64,000 nucleotides of DNA. It comes from Paraclostridium dentum (GTDB taxonomy: Bacteria > Bacillota > Clostridia > Peptostreptococcales > Peptostreptococcaceae). The notes beneath the pieces are model-generated. The model ran no database searches. It was not told the origin of the DNA and saw nothing but the letters and a program-made list of their open reading frames with translations. The translations under genes were made by a program, and so were the position numbers. Position 1 is the stretch's first letter. Each line of letters opens with the position of its first letter. Shown piece after piece: positions 8,989 through 17,476 of the stretch. The stretch spans positions 1 to 64,000 of the forward strand of contig NZ_WIPK01000001.1 of assembly GCF_012922555.1 (NCBI RefSeq), in the 5' to 3' direction.

Positions 8989-9024
8989 TTAAAACTTAAT
9001 ATCGAAAAATAGGAGGATAAAGAA

Positions 9025-10098
9025 ATGAACCACGAGTTTGTAGAAGCATTAGAAGAATTAGAAAAAGATAGAGGAATAGATAAAGAAATACTTATAGATA
9101 CTATAGAACAAGCGTTATTAACTGCTTATAAAAAGAACTTTGGATCTGCTCAAAATGTTAGAGTATATTTTGATAGAGAAAAAGGAGATGTAAAGGTTTA
9201 CTCTCAAAGAATAGTTGTTGACTCAGAAGATATCTATGATACTTTCTTAGAAATTGAAATAGATGAGGCTAGACAAATAAGCCCTAACTATGAAATTGGT
9301 GATATAATAGAAAATGAGATAACTACTACAGAATTCGGAAGAATAGCAGCTCAAACTGCAAAGCAAGTAGTTGTTCAAAGAATAAGAGAAGCTGAAAGAG
9401 ATATAGTATATAATGAGTTTATAGACAAACAAGATGAAATAGTTACTGGAGAGGTTGCTAGAGTAAACAAAAATATAGTGCACGTAAATCTTGGAAGAAT
9501 AGAAGCTATAATGACTCAAGCGGAGCAAATACCAGGAGAGCATTATCAAGCAGGACAAAAAATAAAGGTTTATATATTAGAAGTGAAGAAAACTAATAAA
9601 GGACCTCAAATAAGTGTTTCAAGAAGTCATCCAGGTTTAGTTAAGAGACTATTTGAAATGGAAGTTCCAGAAATATTTGAAGGGACTGTTCAAGTTAAAA
9701 GTATTGCAAGAGAAGCTGGATCTAGAACTAAGATGGCAGTTAGCTCAGTAGATGAAAATATAGATCCAATAGGAGCATGTGTTGGACCTAAAGGATCAAG
9801 AGTTAAAAATATAGTTGATGAACTAGGTGATGAAAAGATAGATATAATCAAGTACAGTGAAAACCCAGTTGAATTTATATCAGCAGCTCTAAGCCCATCA
9901 AAAGTTATGTCTGTAGATGTAAATGAAGAAGAAAAGAGTGCTTTAGTTATAGTTCCAGATTATCAATTATCACTTGCTATAGGTAAAGAAGGTCAAAATG
10001 CTAGACTTGCAGCTAAGTTAACTAACTGGAAAATCGATATAAAAAGTGAAACTCAAGCAGCTAAAGAAGCAGCAAATCAAGATGAACTAGATGCTTAG
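9025..10098 (+). CDS. nusA: Transcription termination/antitermination factor NusA
   Basis: NusA binds RNA polymerase and nascent RNA and modulates pausing and intrinsic termination. The 357-aa length equals the short Firmicute form, without the C-terminal acidic repeats of proteobacteria. Domains: N-terminal polymerase-binding domain (1-130), S1 (about 135-200, VTGEVARVNKNIVHVNLGR), KH1 with GPKGSRVKNIV near 255, and KH2 with IGKEGQNARLAAKLTNW near 318. AGGAGG lies 11 bases upstream. It may control its own operon through the leader hairpin at 8445-8478. Confidence 0.98.
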   Translation: MNHEFVEALEELEKDRGIDKEILIDTIEQALLTAYKKNFGSAQNVRVYFDREKGDVKVYSQRIVVDSEDIYDTFLEIEIDEARQISPNYEIGDIIENEITTTEFGRIAAQTAKQVVVQRIREAERDIVYNEFIDKQDEIVTGEVARVNKNIVHVNLGRIEAIMTQAEQIPGEHYQAGQKIKVYILEVKKTNKGPQISVSRSHPGLVKRLFEMEVPEIFEGTVQVKSIAREAGSRTKMAVSSVDENIDPIGACVGPKGSRVKNIVDELGDEKIDIIKYSENPVEFISAALSPSKVMSVDVNEEEKSALVIVPDYQLSLAIGKEGQNARLAAKLTNWKIDIKSETQAAKEAANQDELDA

Positions 10099-10116
10099 AT
10101 ATAAGGAGTGATACAT

Positions 10117-10389
10117 TTGCAAAAGGTAAAAAAAGTTCCTCAGAGAAAGTGTATAGCTTGTCAAGATAGAGACAATAAAAAAGAGTTAATAAGAATTGTT
10201 AAGAATAAAGAAGGACATATATTTTTAGATAAAACAGGAAAAGCAAACGGTAGAGGTGCATATATTTGTAACTGTAGCGAATGTTTAAAAAAAGCTATTA
10301 AAAGCAATGCCCTAAGTAGAGCTTTCAAAATGGAAATTCCTGAAGAAGTGTATGAATCACTAATTAAGGAGATTGAAGATAATGAATAA
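10117..10389 (+). CDS. rnpM: YlxR family RNA-binding protein (RnpM)
   Basis: A 90-aa protein with the YlxR signature: RKCIACQ near residue 9, a GRGAYIC loop near 46, and a second cysteine cluster (CNCSEC). In B. subtilis YlxR binds RNase P RNA and modulates the enzyme (RnpM). The TTG at 10117 is chosen because AAGGAG is eight bases before it; the in-frame GTG at 10108 overlaps that site. Its end overlaps the start of ylxQ by eight bases, so the two are translationally coupled. Confidence 0.93.
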   Translation: MQKVKKVPQRKCIACQDRDNKKELIRIVKNKEGHIFLDKTGKANGRGAYICNCSECLKKAIKSNALSRAFKMEIPEEVYESLIKEIEDNE

Positions 10390-10702
10390 TAATGAAGCAA
10401 AAATTTATTCTTTTCTAGGTCTCGCACAGCGCGCAGGTAAACTAGTATCGGGTGATGATTCAACTATGCTTGAAATTAAAAAAAATAGGGTAAAACTAGT
10501 TATAGTAGCAGATGATGCTTCGAATAACACGAAAAAGTTATTTAAAGATAAAACATCTTTTAGAAATATAAACTGTGTTACATATTCAACTAAATTGCAA
10601 TTAGGGTTAGCTATAGGAAAAGCTCCCAGAGCAGTTGTTGGAATTAAGGACGCAAGTTTTGCAAATAAGGTTTTAGAACTTATTGAAAATACAAAAATAT
10701 AA
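10382..10702 (+). CDS. ylxQ: L7Ae/L30e-type RNA-binding protein YlxQ
   Basis: A 106-aa L7Ae-fold protein with [14 protein letters not shown] at the N-terminus and [10 protein letters not shown] in the middle, both typical of YlxQ/RplGA, kink-turn RNA binders of Firmicutes. The ATG at 10382 has AAGGAG ten bases upstream; the in-frame TTG at 10373 sits directly against that site. It overlaps rnpM by eight bases and precedes infB by 14, so it is a mid-operon gene. Confidence 0.93.
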   Translation: MNNNEAKIYSFLGLAQRAGKLVSGDDSTMLEIKKNRVKLVIVADDASNNTKKLFKDKTSFRNINCVTYSTKLQLGLAIGKAPRAVVGIKDASFANKVLELIENTKI

Positions 10703-10716
10703 TAGGGGGTGGTCTT

Positions 10717-12654
10717 GTGTCAACAAGAGTATACCAATTAGCAGAAAATTTAGGAATTACTAGTGAAGAACTTATAGCTAAACTAGGAGAATTAGATATA
10801 AACGTAAATGATAAGAATGATGAGTTAAGTCAAGAAGATGCAGATATGGCTATGGAATTATTAGAAGAAGCTAAAGGAAGTGGACTTCCAACAGTATCTG
10901 TGGAAGGTAGTTTAACTGTTCAAGAATTAGCTAACAGTTTAGAAAAACCAGTTACAGAAATAATAATGAAGCTTATGAAAATGGGAACTATGGCAACAAT
11001 AAACCAAGAGTTGAATTTTGAAATAGCTTCTTTAGTAGCTAAAGACTATGGATTTGAATTAGTAGAAAAAGATACATCAGAACAAGAAGCAGCAGAAATA
11101 GACGCATTAATGGAAATAGAAGAAGATAAAGAAGAAGATTTAGTAAAGAGATCTCCTATCGTTACAGTTATGGGACATGTTGACCACGGTAAAACATCTT
11201 TATTAGATGCTATAAGATCAACAAGTGTAACAAATAAAGAAGCGGGTGGAATAACTCAACATATAGGTGCATCTGAAGTTACTATAAATGGAGAAAAAAT
11301 AGTATTCTTAGATACACCAGGACATGAGGCTTTCACATCTATGAGAGCTAGAGGAGCACAAGTAACAGATATGGCTATATTAGTTGTTGCTGCAGATGAT
11401 GGTATAATGCCTCAAACAATAGAAGCTATAAACCATGCTAAAGCAGCAGAGGTACCAATAATAGTTGCTATAAACAAAATAGATAAGCCAGATGCTAATG
11501 TAGACAGAGTTAAACAAGAATTAGCAGATCAAGGATTATTAGTTGAAGACTGGGGTGGAGATGTTATATCGGTTCCTGTATCAGCTAGACAACAAACTAA
11601 TATAGATACATTACTTGAAATGATATTATTAGTTGCAGAGATGGAAGAATTAAAAGCTAACCCAAACAAAAGAGCAGTAGGAACAGTTATAGAAGCTCAA
11701 CTTGATAAAGGAAGAGGACCTGTTGCAACTGTACTTGTTCAAGGAGGAACTTTAAAAGTTGGAGATCCTATAGTTGCAGGTACTGCTTGTGGAAAAGTTA
11801 GAGCAATGATAAACGATAAAGGTAGAAGAGTTAAAGTTGCTGGACCAGCTACTGCAGTTGAAATATTAGGATTATCAGAAGTTCCACAAGGTGGAGATCA
11901 ATTCGTTGCAGTTGCTACTGAAAAAATAGCAAGAAACGTAGCTGAAAAGAGACAACATATAGCAAGAGAAGAAATGCTAAAATCTAATCAAAGAATAAGC
12001 CTTGATGAATTCTTTAGCCAAATGTCAGATGCTGAAGTTAAAGAGTTAAACGTAGTTGTTAAAGCTGACGTTCAAGGATCTGTTCAAGCTGTTAAGCAAT
12101 CATTAGAAAAATTATCTACAGAAGAAGTTGCTGTTAGAGTTATACACTGTGGTGTTGGAGCAATAACTGAGTCTGACGTTATGCTAGCTAGAGCATCTAA
12201 TGCTATAATAATAGGATTTAGCGTAAGACCAGTAGCTACAGCTGAAGTAATGGCTAAAAAAGAAGAAGTAGATATAAGAACATACACAATAATATACAAG
12301 GCTATAGAAGACGTACAAGCTGCTATGACAGGTATGTTAGATCCTGAGTATGTAGATGAAGAAACAGGTAAAGCAGAAGTAAGAAATACATTTAAAATAT
12401 CTGGAGTTGGTACAGTAGCAGGGTCTTATGTATTAAGTGGTAAGATATTTAGAAATGGTAAAGTAAGAATTGTTAGAGATGGAATAATAATCCATGAAGG
12501 TGAAATAGCAGCATTAAAGAGATTTAAAGATGATGCAAAAGAAGTAAATCATGGATATGAGTGTGGTATAACATTTACTAACTTCAATGATATAAAAGAA
12601 GGCGACATAGTAGAAGCTTATATAACTAAAGAAGTAGAAAGAAAACTAAAATAG
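10717..12654 (+). CDS. infB: Translation initiation factor IF-2
   Basis: GTPase that places initiator tRNA on the 30S subunit and promotes subunit joining. At 645 aa it is shorter than the B. subtilis protein because the N-terminal linker is reduced: one IF2-N-like segment (2-60), a second (64-120), then the G domain. GTP-binding motifs are all visible: GHVDHGKTS near 152, DTPGHE near 199, NKID near 253 and a SAR-type G5. Domains II, III and IV follow, ending in the tRNA-binding C-terminal barrel with YECGITF. The GTG start has an AGGGGGTGG site upstream. Confidence 0.98.
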   Translation: MSTRVYQLAENLGITSEELIAKLGELDINVNDKNDELSQEDADMAMELLEEAKGSGLPTVSVEGSLTVQELANSLEKPVTEIIMKLMKMGTMATINQELNFEIASLVAKDYGFELVEKDTSEQEAAEIDALMEIEEDKEEDLVKRSPIVTVMGHVDHGKTSLLDAIRSTSVTNKEAGGITQHIGASEVTINGEKIVFLDTPGHEAFTSMRARGAQVTDMAILVVAADDGIMPQTIEAINHAKAAEVPIIVAINKIDKPDANVDRVKQELADQGLLVEDWGGDVISVPVSARQQTNIDTLLEMILLVAEMEELKANPNKRAVGTVIEAQLDKGRGPVATVLVQGGTLKVGDPIVAGTACGKVRAMINDKGRRVKVAGPATAVEILGLSEVPQGGDQFVAVATEKIARNVAEKRQHIAREEMLKSNQRISLDEFFSQMSDAEVKELNVVVKADVQGSVQAVKQSLEKLSTEEVAVRVIHCGVGAITESDVMLARASNAIIIGFSVRPVATAEVMAKKEEVDIRTYTIIYKAIEDVQAAMTGMLDPEYVDEETGKAEVRNTFKISGVGTVAGSYVLSGKIFRNGKVRIVRDGIIIHEGEIAALKRFKDDAKEVNHGYECGITFTNFNDIKEGDIVEAYITKEVERKLK

Positions 12655-12675
12655 TAAGTAAAAGAGGTCGATATT

Positions 12676-13065
12676 ATGGCATCATATAGCAGAACGCAAA
12701 GAATAGGCGAAGAAATAAGAAAAGTTGTAAGTACAATGCTTATAAGTGGAATAAAAGACTATAGAATAAATTCTCTTATAAGTGTTACCGATGTTGAGGT
12801 AACTAGTGATTTAAGTTATGCTTATGTTTATGTAAGTATATTAGGTGGAAATAAAGAATCAAGCATGGCAGGTCTAAAGAGTGCCTGTGGATATATAAGA
12901 AAAGAAGTAGGAAAAAATGTAAAACTTAGACATACTCCAGAAATTATCTTTAAGATTGATGATTCTATTGAAAAGGGAATGTATATGGAAAGTCTTATAA
13001 AGAAAGTAAATGAAGACAACAGCAAAAATAAAAAAGATTTTTCAGATGATTCTCAAGGAGAATAA
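12676..13065 (+). CDS. rbfA: 30S ribosome-binding factor RbfA
   Basis: A 129-aa KH-like protein that binds late 30S precursors near the 5' end of 16S rRNA and supports cold growth. Typical stretches are RTQRIGEEIRKVVS at the start, VTDVEVTSDLSYAYVYVS in the middle and LRHTPEIIFKIDDSIEKG near residue 90. The Lys/Asp/Ser-rich tail is variable in the family. It follows infB by 21 bases with an AGAGG site and is followed three bases later by nrnA. Confidence 0.97.
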   Translation: MASYSRTQRIGEEIRKVVSTMLISGIKDYRINSLISVTDVEVTSDLSYAYVYVSILGGNKESSMAGLKSACGYIRKEVGKNVKLRHTPEIIFKIDDSIEKGMYMESLIKKVNEDNSKNKKDFSDDSQGE

Positions 13066-13068
13066 TTA

Positions 13069-14049
13069 ATGAAAAAAAATGTGAAAAATATTATAAATGC
13101 TATACAAGAGGGTAACAATTTTATTGTTACCTCTCATTATAGCCCAGATGGGGACAACATAGGATCAACATTATCTATGTACTATGTTTTAAAAAAATTA
13201 GGAAAAAATGTATTATATGTACTTGATGATAGTATACCTGTTAATTTAAGATTTTTAGTTGAAAATGTAAACATACTAAAATCAGAAGAAACAGATGTTA
13301 ATTTAAGCGATTACACTTTAATATCTCTTGATTGTGGAGATATTAATAGAATTTGTGTAAGTGACAAAATAAAAACATCTGTTAGTAAATTAATATGCAT
13401 AGATCATCATGCAAGTAATGATAATTTCGGAGATTTAAATTATATAAATCCAAATGAATCATCTACATGTGAATTAGTCTACAATTTACTTAAAGAGTAT
13501 TCTCATACTATTAATGATCAATTGATAGATGAGAATATAGCTACATATTTGTATACAGGACTTTTAACTGATACAGGTAATTTTTCTTACTCAAATACTA
13601 ATCCAAGCAGTTATTTAATGGCATATGATCTAGTTACTATAGGAGCTAAAAAGGATCTTATAATTCAAAAAATATTCCAAAGTAATCCATATAATTATTA
13701 TAAATTACTAGGAGAAGCATTGGATACATTAGATATTGTAGATGGTAAAATAGCTAGTATGATATTAACTACAGATATGCTAAATAGAAATGATATTTCA
13801 TTTAATGACGCAGATGGAGTTACATCGTATACTAGAGATATAGATGGAGTAGAAGTAGGGCTTTTATTCAAAGAAAAAGCAGAAAATGAAATTAAAGTAA
13901 GTTTTAGATCTAAAAACTATGTGAATGTTAGTTCTATTGCACAGAAATTTGGAGGAGGAGGCCACGTTAGAGCCTCAGGATGTACTATAAATGATAGTAT
14001 AGAAAATGCAAAAAAAATGGTGATTGACGAAGTCTTAAAACATATTTAA
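13069..14049 (+). CDS. nrnA: DHH/DHHA1 phosphoesterase NrnA (oligoribonuclease / pAp phosphatase)
   Basis: A 326-aa cytosolic phosphoesterase with SPDGDNIGS near residue 25, the IDHHASN motif at 110-116 and the DHHA1 signature FGGGGHVRASG near 295. The family (YtqI/NrnA) degrades nano-RNAs of 2-5 nucleotides and removes the 3' phosphate from pAp, finishing RNA decay and recycling sulfate-assimilation by-products. In clostridia it commonly lies between rbfA and truB, as here, with three bases to rbfA and the truB coding region following almost immediately. Confidence 0.94.
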   Translation: MKKNVKNIINAIQEGNNFIVTSHYSPDGDNIGSTLSMYYVLKKLGKNVLYVLDDSIPVNLRFLVENVNILKSEETDVNLSDYTLISLDCGDINRICVSDKIKTSVSKLICIDHHASNDNFGDLNYINPNESSTCELVYNLLKEYSHTINDQLIDENIATYLYTGLLTDTGNFSYSNTNPSSYLMAYDLVTIGAKKDLIIQKIFQSNPYNYYKLLGEALDTLDIVDGKIASMILTTDMLNRNDISFNDADGVTSYTRDIDGVEVGLLFKEKAENEIKVSFRSKNYVNVSSIAQKFGGGGHVRASGCTINDSIENAKKMVIDEVLKHI

Positions 14050-14060
14050 GGATGATTGAT

Positions 14061-14966
14061 ATGAACAAAATAGTAAATATACTAAAACCTACGGGAATGA
14101 CATCTCATGACGTCGTAGGTAGGGTTAGAAAAATATTAAATATAAAAAAAGTTGGTCACACAGGTACCCTTGATCCAGATGCATCAGGGGTACTACCTAT
14201 ATGTATAGGAAAAGCTACAAAGGTTAGTGAACTTATTCTTAATAAGGATAAGTCATACATCTGTGAACTGACTTTAGGAATAACTACAGATACTTATGAC
14301 TCATCAGGTGAAATTGTAGAAAGATCTGAAGTTAAAGATATAAATATTGAAAAACTTGAAAAAGCATTTGATACTCAAAGGGGAGAAATTAAACAACTTC
14401 CTCCTATGTATTCGGCTTTAAAAGTAAATGGAAAAAGAATGTGTGATTTAGTTAGAGCTGGAAGAGCTGAAGAAATTACTCTTAAATATAGAGATGTTAA
14501 CATAAAGGAGCTTAATATCTTATCATTTAAAGAAAATAAAGTAATGTTTTATGTTAAGTGTTCTAAAGGAACTTATGTAAGAAGTATATGCTACGATATA
14601 GGTAAAGAGTTAGGTTGTGGTGGTCATATGTCATTCTTACTTAGAACTTCATCAGGAAAATTTAATATAGACAATGCTATAACTTTAGAGCAATTAGAAG
14701 AACTTTATAAAGAAAATATGTTAGATGAACATTTATATGATATCGATTATGTTTTATCAAATTTTAATAGTATACATATAAATCCGCTTGCAGTTAAGTC
14801 TTATGTAAATGGAGCTATAGTTTACAATAAAGGTTTTTTAAAAGGTGATTTTAAAGAAACTGATGAATTTGTAAGAGTATATAGTGAAGGAAAATTTTTA
14901 GGAGTAGGTAAATTCTTAAAAGTTGATGGGACATTATGCTTAAAAAGTGATAAACTATTTGTATAG
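14061..14966 (+). CDS. truB: tRNA pseudouridine(55) synthase TruB
   Basis: Makes the pseudouridine at position 55 of the tRNA T loop. The catalytic Asp is D38 in HTGTLDPDASG, a near-perfect family motif, and the N-terminal LKPTGMTSHDVV is also typical. The C-terminus is a PUA-like domain. ATG 14061 is preferred over ATG 14052 since the TAAGG site would be immediately adjacent to the latter. With 301 aa the length is normal. Confidence 0.97.
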   Translation: MNKIVNILKPTGMTSHDVVGRVRKILNIKKVGHTGTLDPDASGVLPICIGKATKVSELILNKDKSYICELTLGITTDTYDSSGEIVERSEVKDINIEKLEKAFDTQRGEIKQLPPMYSALKVNGKRMCDLVRAGRAEEITLKYRDVNIKELNILSFKENKVMFYVKCSKGTYVRSICYDIGKELGCGGHMSFLLRTSSGKFNIDNAITLEQLEELYKENMLDEHLYDIDYVLSNFNSIHINPLAVKSYVNGAIVYNKGFLKGDFKETDEFVRVYSEGKFLGVGKFLKVDGTLCLKSDKLFV

Positions 14967-14990
14967 AATATAAGTAGTGGGGAATTTATT

Positions 14991-15914
14991 ATGACTATTA
15001 TAAAATCATTAGATGAAGTAATAAATGTTGAAAATACTGTTGTAACTATTGGGAATTTTGATGGTATTCATAAAGGCCATATAAAGCTTATTAAAGAAGC
15101 TGTAAAAGAAGCAAAAACAAAGAATTATAAAAGTGTAGTATTTACATTTGAAAATCACCCTATGAGGTATTTTAGAGCTGATTCTATAAAGCATATTATT
15201 ACAAATGAAGAGAAAGTTAAGATATTTGAAGATCTAGGTGTGGACATAGTTTTTATGATCCCATTTGATGAATATATGACAAAAATATCTGCGACTGATT
15301 TTGTAAAAACTATTTTGCATGAAAAACTAAAATGTAAAATGGTTATAGTTGGGCATGATTTCACTTTTGCTAGAAATAAAGAAGGAAATGCCAGCTTGCT
15401 TGAAAGTCTTGGGAAAAATTATAATATGAAGGTTAAAGTAATAGAACCGATAAAAATAAAAGGCAGAAGGGTCAGCAGTAGTTATATAAGAAATCTTATA
15501 AATGATGGTAATGTAAGTGAAATTAAAGATTTTTTAGGTAGAAATTATTTTTTAGAAGGCGAAGTTATACATGCAAGAAAAATTGGAAGAACAATTGGAT
15601 TTCCAACTGCCAACCTAAAGGCTGAAGATAAGTTGATTATACCTAAAAATGGCATATATGCAGTTAAAGTATATATTAAAAATAAGGTTTACTATGGAGC
15701 AACCAATATAGGATATAATCCTACTGTAAATGGAAAAGCATTATCTATAGAAACAAATATAATTGACTTTGATGAAGAAATATATGGTGAAATAATAAGA
15801 GTTGAATTTTTAGATAGAATACGAGATGAAAAAAAGTTTAACTCTTTAGATGAATTGAAATCGCAATTGAGAAAAGACGTTAATTTTGTATACAAAAAGT
15901 ATGTTTACAAATAG
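14991..15914 (+). CDS. ribF: Bifunctional riboflavin kinase / FAD synthetase RibF
   Basis: Converts riboflavin to FMN and then FAD. The N-terminal nucleotidyltransferase domain has TIGNFDGIHKGH (about residues 19-30, the HxGH-type site) and SSSYIRNLI near 165; the C-terminal flavokinase has GRTIGFPTANL near 205 and NIGYNPTV. The 307-aa length is normal. GTGGGG lies upstream of the ATG. The truB-ribF-rpsO order is that of B. subtilis and most Firmicutes. Confidence 0.97.
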   Translation: MTIIKSLDEVINVENTVVTIGNFDGIHKGHIKLIKEAVKEAKTKNYKSVVFTFENHPMRYFRADSIKHIITNEEKVKIFEDLGVDIVFMIPFDEYMTKISATDFVKTILHEKLKCKMVIVGHDFTFARNKEGNASLLESLGKNYNMKVKVIEPIKIKGRRVSSSYIRNLINDGNVSEIKDFLGRNYFLEGEVIHARKIGRTIGFPTANLKAEDKLIIPKNGIYAVKVYIKNKVYYGATNIGYNPTVNGKALSIETNIIDFDEEIYGEIIRVEFLDRIRDEKKFNSLDELKSQLRKDVNFVYKKYVYK

Positions 15915-15933
15915 ACATGCTTTATGGTAAAAT
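15904..15933 (+). promoter_or_regulatory. Promoter of rpsO
   Basis: TTTACA (15904-15909), 18-base spacer, TAAAAT (15928-15933), overlapping the end of ribF. Transcription would start near 15940, just before the leader hairpin. Confidence 0.55.
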
Positions 15934-15939
15934 AAGATT

Positions 15940-16010
15940 CGTAAACCATTACTCAGCATTTGAATACTCCAATCAATGCTTAGTAATTGGGGATTTAATA
16001 AAATAATGGA
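15940..16010 (+). promoter_or_regulatory. Structured rpsO leader (candidate S15 autoregulatory RNA)
   Basis: A long stem pairs CCATTACTCAGCATT (15946-15960) with AATGCTTAGTAATTGG (15975-15990), with one mismatch and one bulge, around a 14-base loop. It starts at the predicted transcription start and has no T-tract, so it is not a terminator. S15 represses its own mRNA through diverse leader folds in many bacteria; that role here is inference. Confidence 0.5.
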
Positions 16011-16021
16011 GGTATTCACAA

Positions 16022-16276
16022 ATGAACAAAACTGAAATAATAAAAGAATTCGGAAGAGCTGAAGGAGATACTGGTTCTCCAGAAGTACAAATAGCTTTAT
16101 TAACAGCTAGAATAAATGAATTAAACGGTCACTTAAAGACTCATAAAAAAGACCACCACTCAAGAAGAGGTCTTTTAAAGATGGTTGGTAAGAGAAGAAA
16201 CTTATTAGCTTACTTAAAAGAGAAAGACTTAGAAGGATACAGAGCTTTAATAGCTAAATTAGGATTAAGAAAATAA
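16022..16276 (+). CDS. rpsO: 30S ribosomal protein S15
   Basis: An 84-aa primary 16S rRNA binding protein of the central domain. Family motifs are [16 protein letters not shown] near residue 20 and [15 protein letters not shown] at 41-55, with GLRK at the end. It is slightly shorter at the N-terminus than the usual 87-89 residues. GGAGG precedes the ATG at good spacing. It has its own promoter, leader hairpin and terminator. Confidence 0.98.
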   Translation: MNKTEIIKEFGRAEGDTGSPEVQIALLTARINELNGHLKTHKKDHHSRRGLLKMVGKRRNLLAYLKEKDLEGYRALIAKLGLRK

Positions 16277-16295
16277 TTAGATTATTTAGATAAAG

Positions 16296-16321
16296 AAAGA
16301 AGGTTAAAGCCTTCTTTTTTT
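16296..16321 (+). terminator. Terminator of rpsO
   Basis: AAAGAAGG / CCTTCTTT (16296-16303 and 16310-16317) with a TTAAAG loop, running into a seven-T tract. Confidence 0.88.
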
Positions 16322-16355
16322 GTTTAGATACTTTAATAAAGTTAAGTTTCAAATA

Positions 16356-16415
16356 TAGACAAAAAAATTACAAATTGTCTAAAATTAGTTTAAAATATAT
16401 AAAGGAATAGTATAA
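16356..16415 (+). promoter_or_regulatory. degV promoter with upstream dyad
   Basis: TTTAAA (16388-16393), 16-base spacer, TATAAT (16410-16415). Directly upstream lies a dyad TAGACAA / TTGTCTA (16356-16362 and 16375-16381) without a T-tract, a possible operator. Confidence 0.45.
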
Positions 16416-16452
16416 TTTATATAGAAATTTTTCTTTTAGGAGGGGATTTGCT

Positions 16453-17286
16453 ATGAAAATAAAATTAATATGCGATAGTTTATGTGATATTCCTATGGAG
16501 CTAGCAAAAAAACATGAAATAGAAATAATTCCATTAACTATAATTATAGAAGACAATGAATTTAAAGACGGTATAGATATGACAAATGAAGAATTTTATA
16601 ATACTATGAGGAAAATACATACCGTACCAAAAACATCTCAAGCGACATATATGCAATTTAAAGAGGTATTTGATAAATATAAGGATGAATATTCAATAAT
16701 TTGTATAAATGGATCATCGAAATCTTCTGGAACGTATCAAAGTGCTATGATGGCAAAAAATGATACAGAAGGAGAAATACACATATTTGACACATTAAAT
16801 CTATCCTTAGGAAGTGGTCAGTTTGTTATAAAAGCGTGTGAGCTTATAGAGCAAAATATGGATGCTAAGAGCATCATAAATGAGTTAGAGGCATTAAGAG
16901 AAAGTGTGAATCTATTCTTTGTGCCAGATAGCTTAGAATACTTAAAAAGAAGTGGAAGGGTTTCTGTAACTACAGCTGCAATAGGTAACATGTTAAGTCT
17001 TAAACCTGTATTTTCAATGAAAGATGGAAATATAGCGTTAGTTACAAAGGTAAGAGGAAAAAAGCATGTAGTACATACACTAATAGACTTATTAAAATCT
17101 CAATATGACAATTTTGAAGATAAAAATGTAATGATTGGGTGCGGAGCTAATGTAGGTGACTTTGAAGTGTTACAAAAAGAAGTAGAAGAAAGTTTAAAAG
17201 TTAAAAAACTTTACTTTACTAGAGGAGGAGCTTGTATTTGTTCACATACAGGACCGGATATAATTGCTATTAGTTGTTCAAATTAA
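16453..17286 (+). CDS. DegV family fatty-acid-binding protein
   Basis: A 277-aa EDD-fold protein. The N-terminus KLICDSLCDIP fits the DegV 'DS..D(L/I)' start, followed by DGIDMTNEEFY, SQ at 69-70, a GSS loop near 94, and the late FTRGGACICSHTGPDIIAIS, where the family has 'G..i..H.GPg'. DegV/FakB proteins bind a fatty acid and present it to the FakA kinase for phospholipid synthesis. No fakA lies nearby, and clostridia have many DegV paralogues, so the precise ligand is unknown. Confidence 0.9.
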   Translation: MKIKLICDSLCDIPMELAKKHEIEIIPLTIIIEDNEFKDGIDMTNEEFYNTMRKIHTVPKTSQATYMQFKEVFDKYKDEYSIICINGSSKSSGTYQSAMMAKNDTEGEIHIFDTLNLSLGSGQFVIKACELIEQNMDAKSIINELEALRESVNLFFVPDSLEYLKRSGRVSVTTAAIGNMLSLKPVFSMKDGNIALVTKVRGKKHVVHTLIDLLKSQYDNFEDKNVMIGCGANVGDFEVLQKEVEESLKVKKLYFTRGGACICSHTGPDIIAISCSN

Positions 17287-17334
17287 ATGTATTAAATTTT
17301 ACATAATAAGCAAATAATAGATAAAAACAAATAT

Positions 17335-17363
17335 TTGCTAATTACGTTTTGTATCTCTAAATT
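17335..17363 (+). promoter_or_regulatory. Candidate pnp promoter
   Basis: TTGCTA (17335-17340), 17-base spacer, TAAATT (17358-17363). A leader of about 105 bases would follow, with no obvious terminator. Confidence 0.4.
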
Positions 17364-17476
17364 ATATCGATGAAAGCTAGTAATTTACTTTTATGTTGTT
17401 AAATTATAGTATTTTTGATAAGATAGTACATAGGATACTAAACGCGGTTTTTAATAAAGAGGAGGTACAAGCATTA

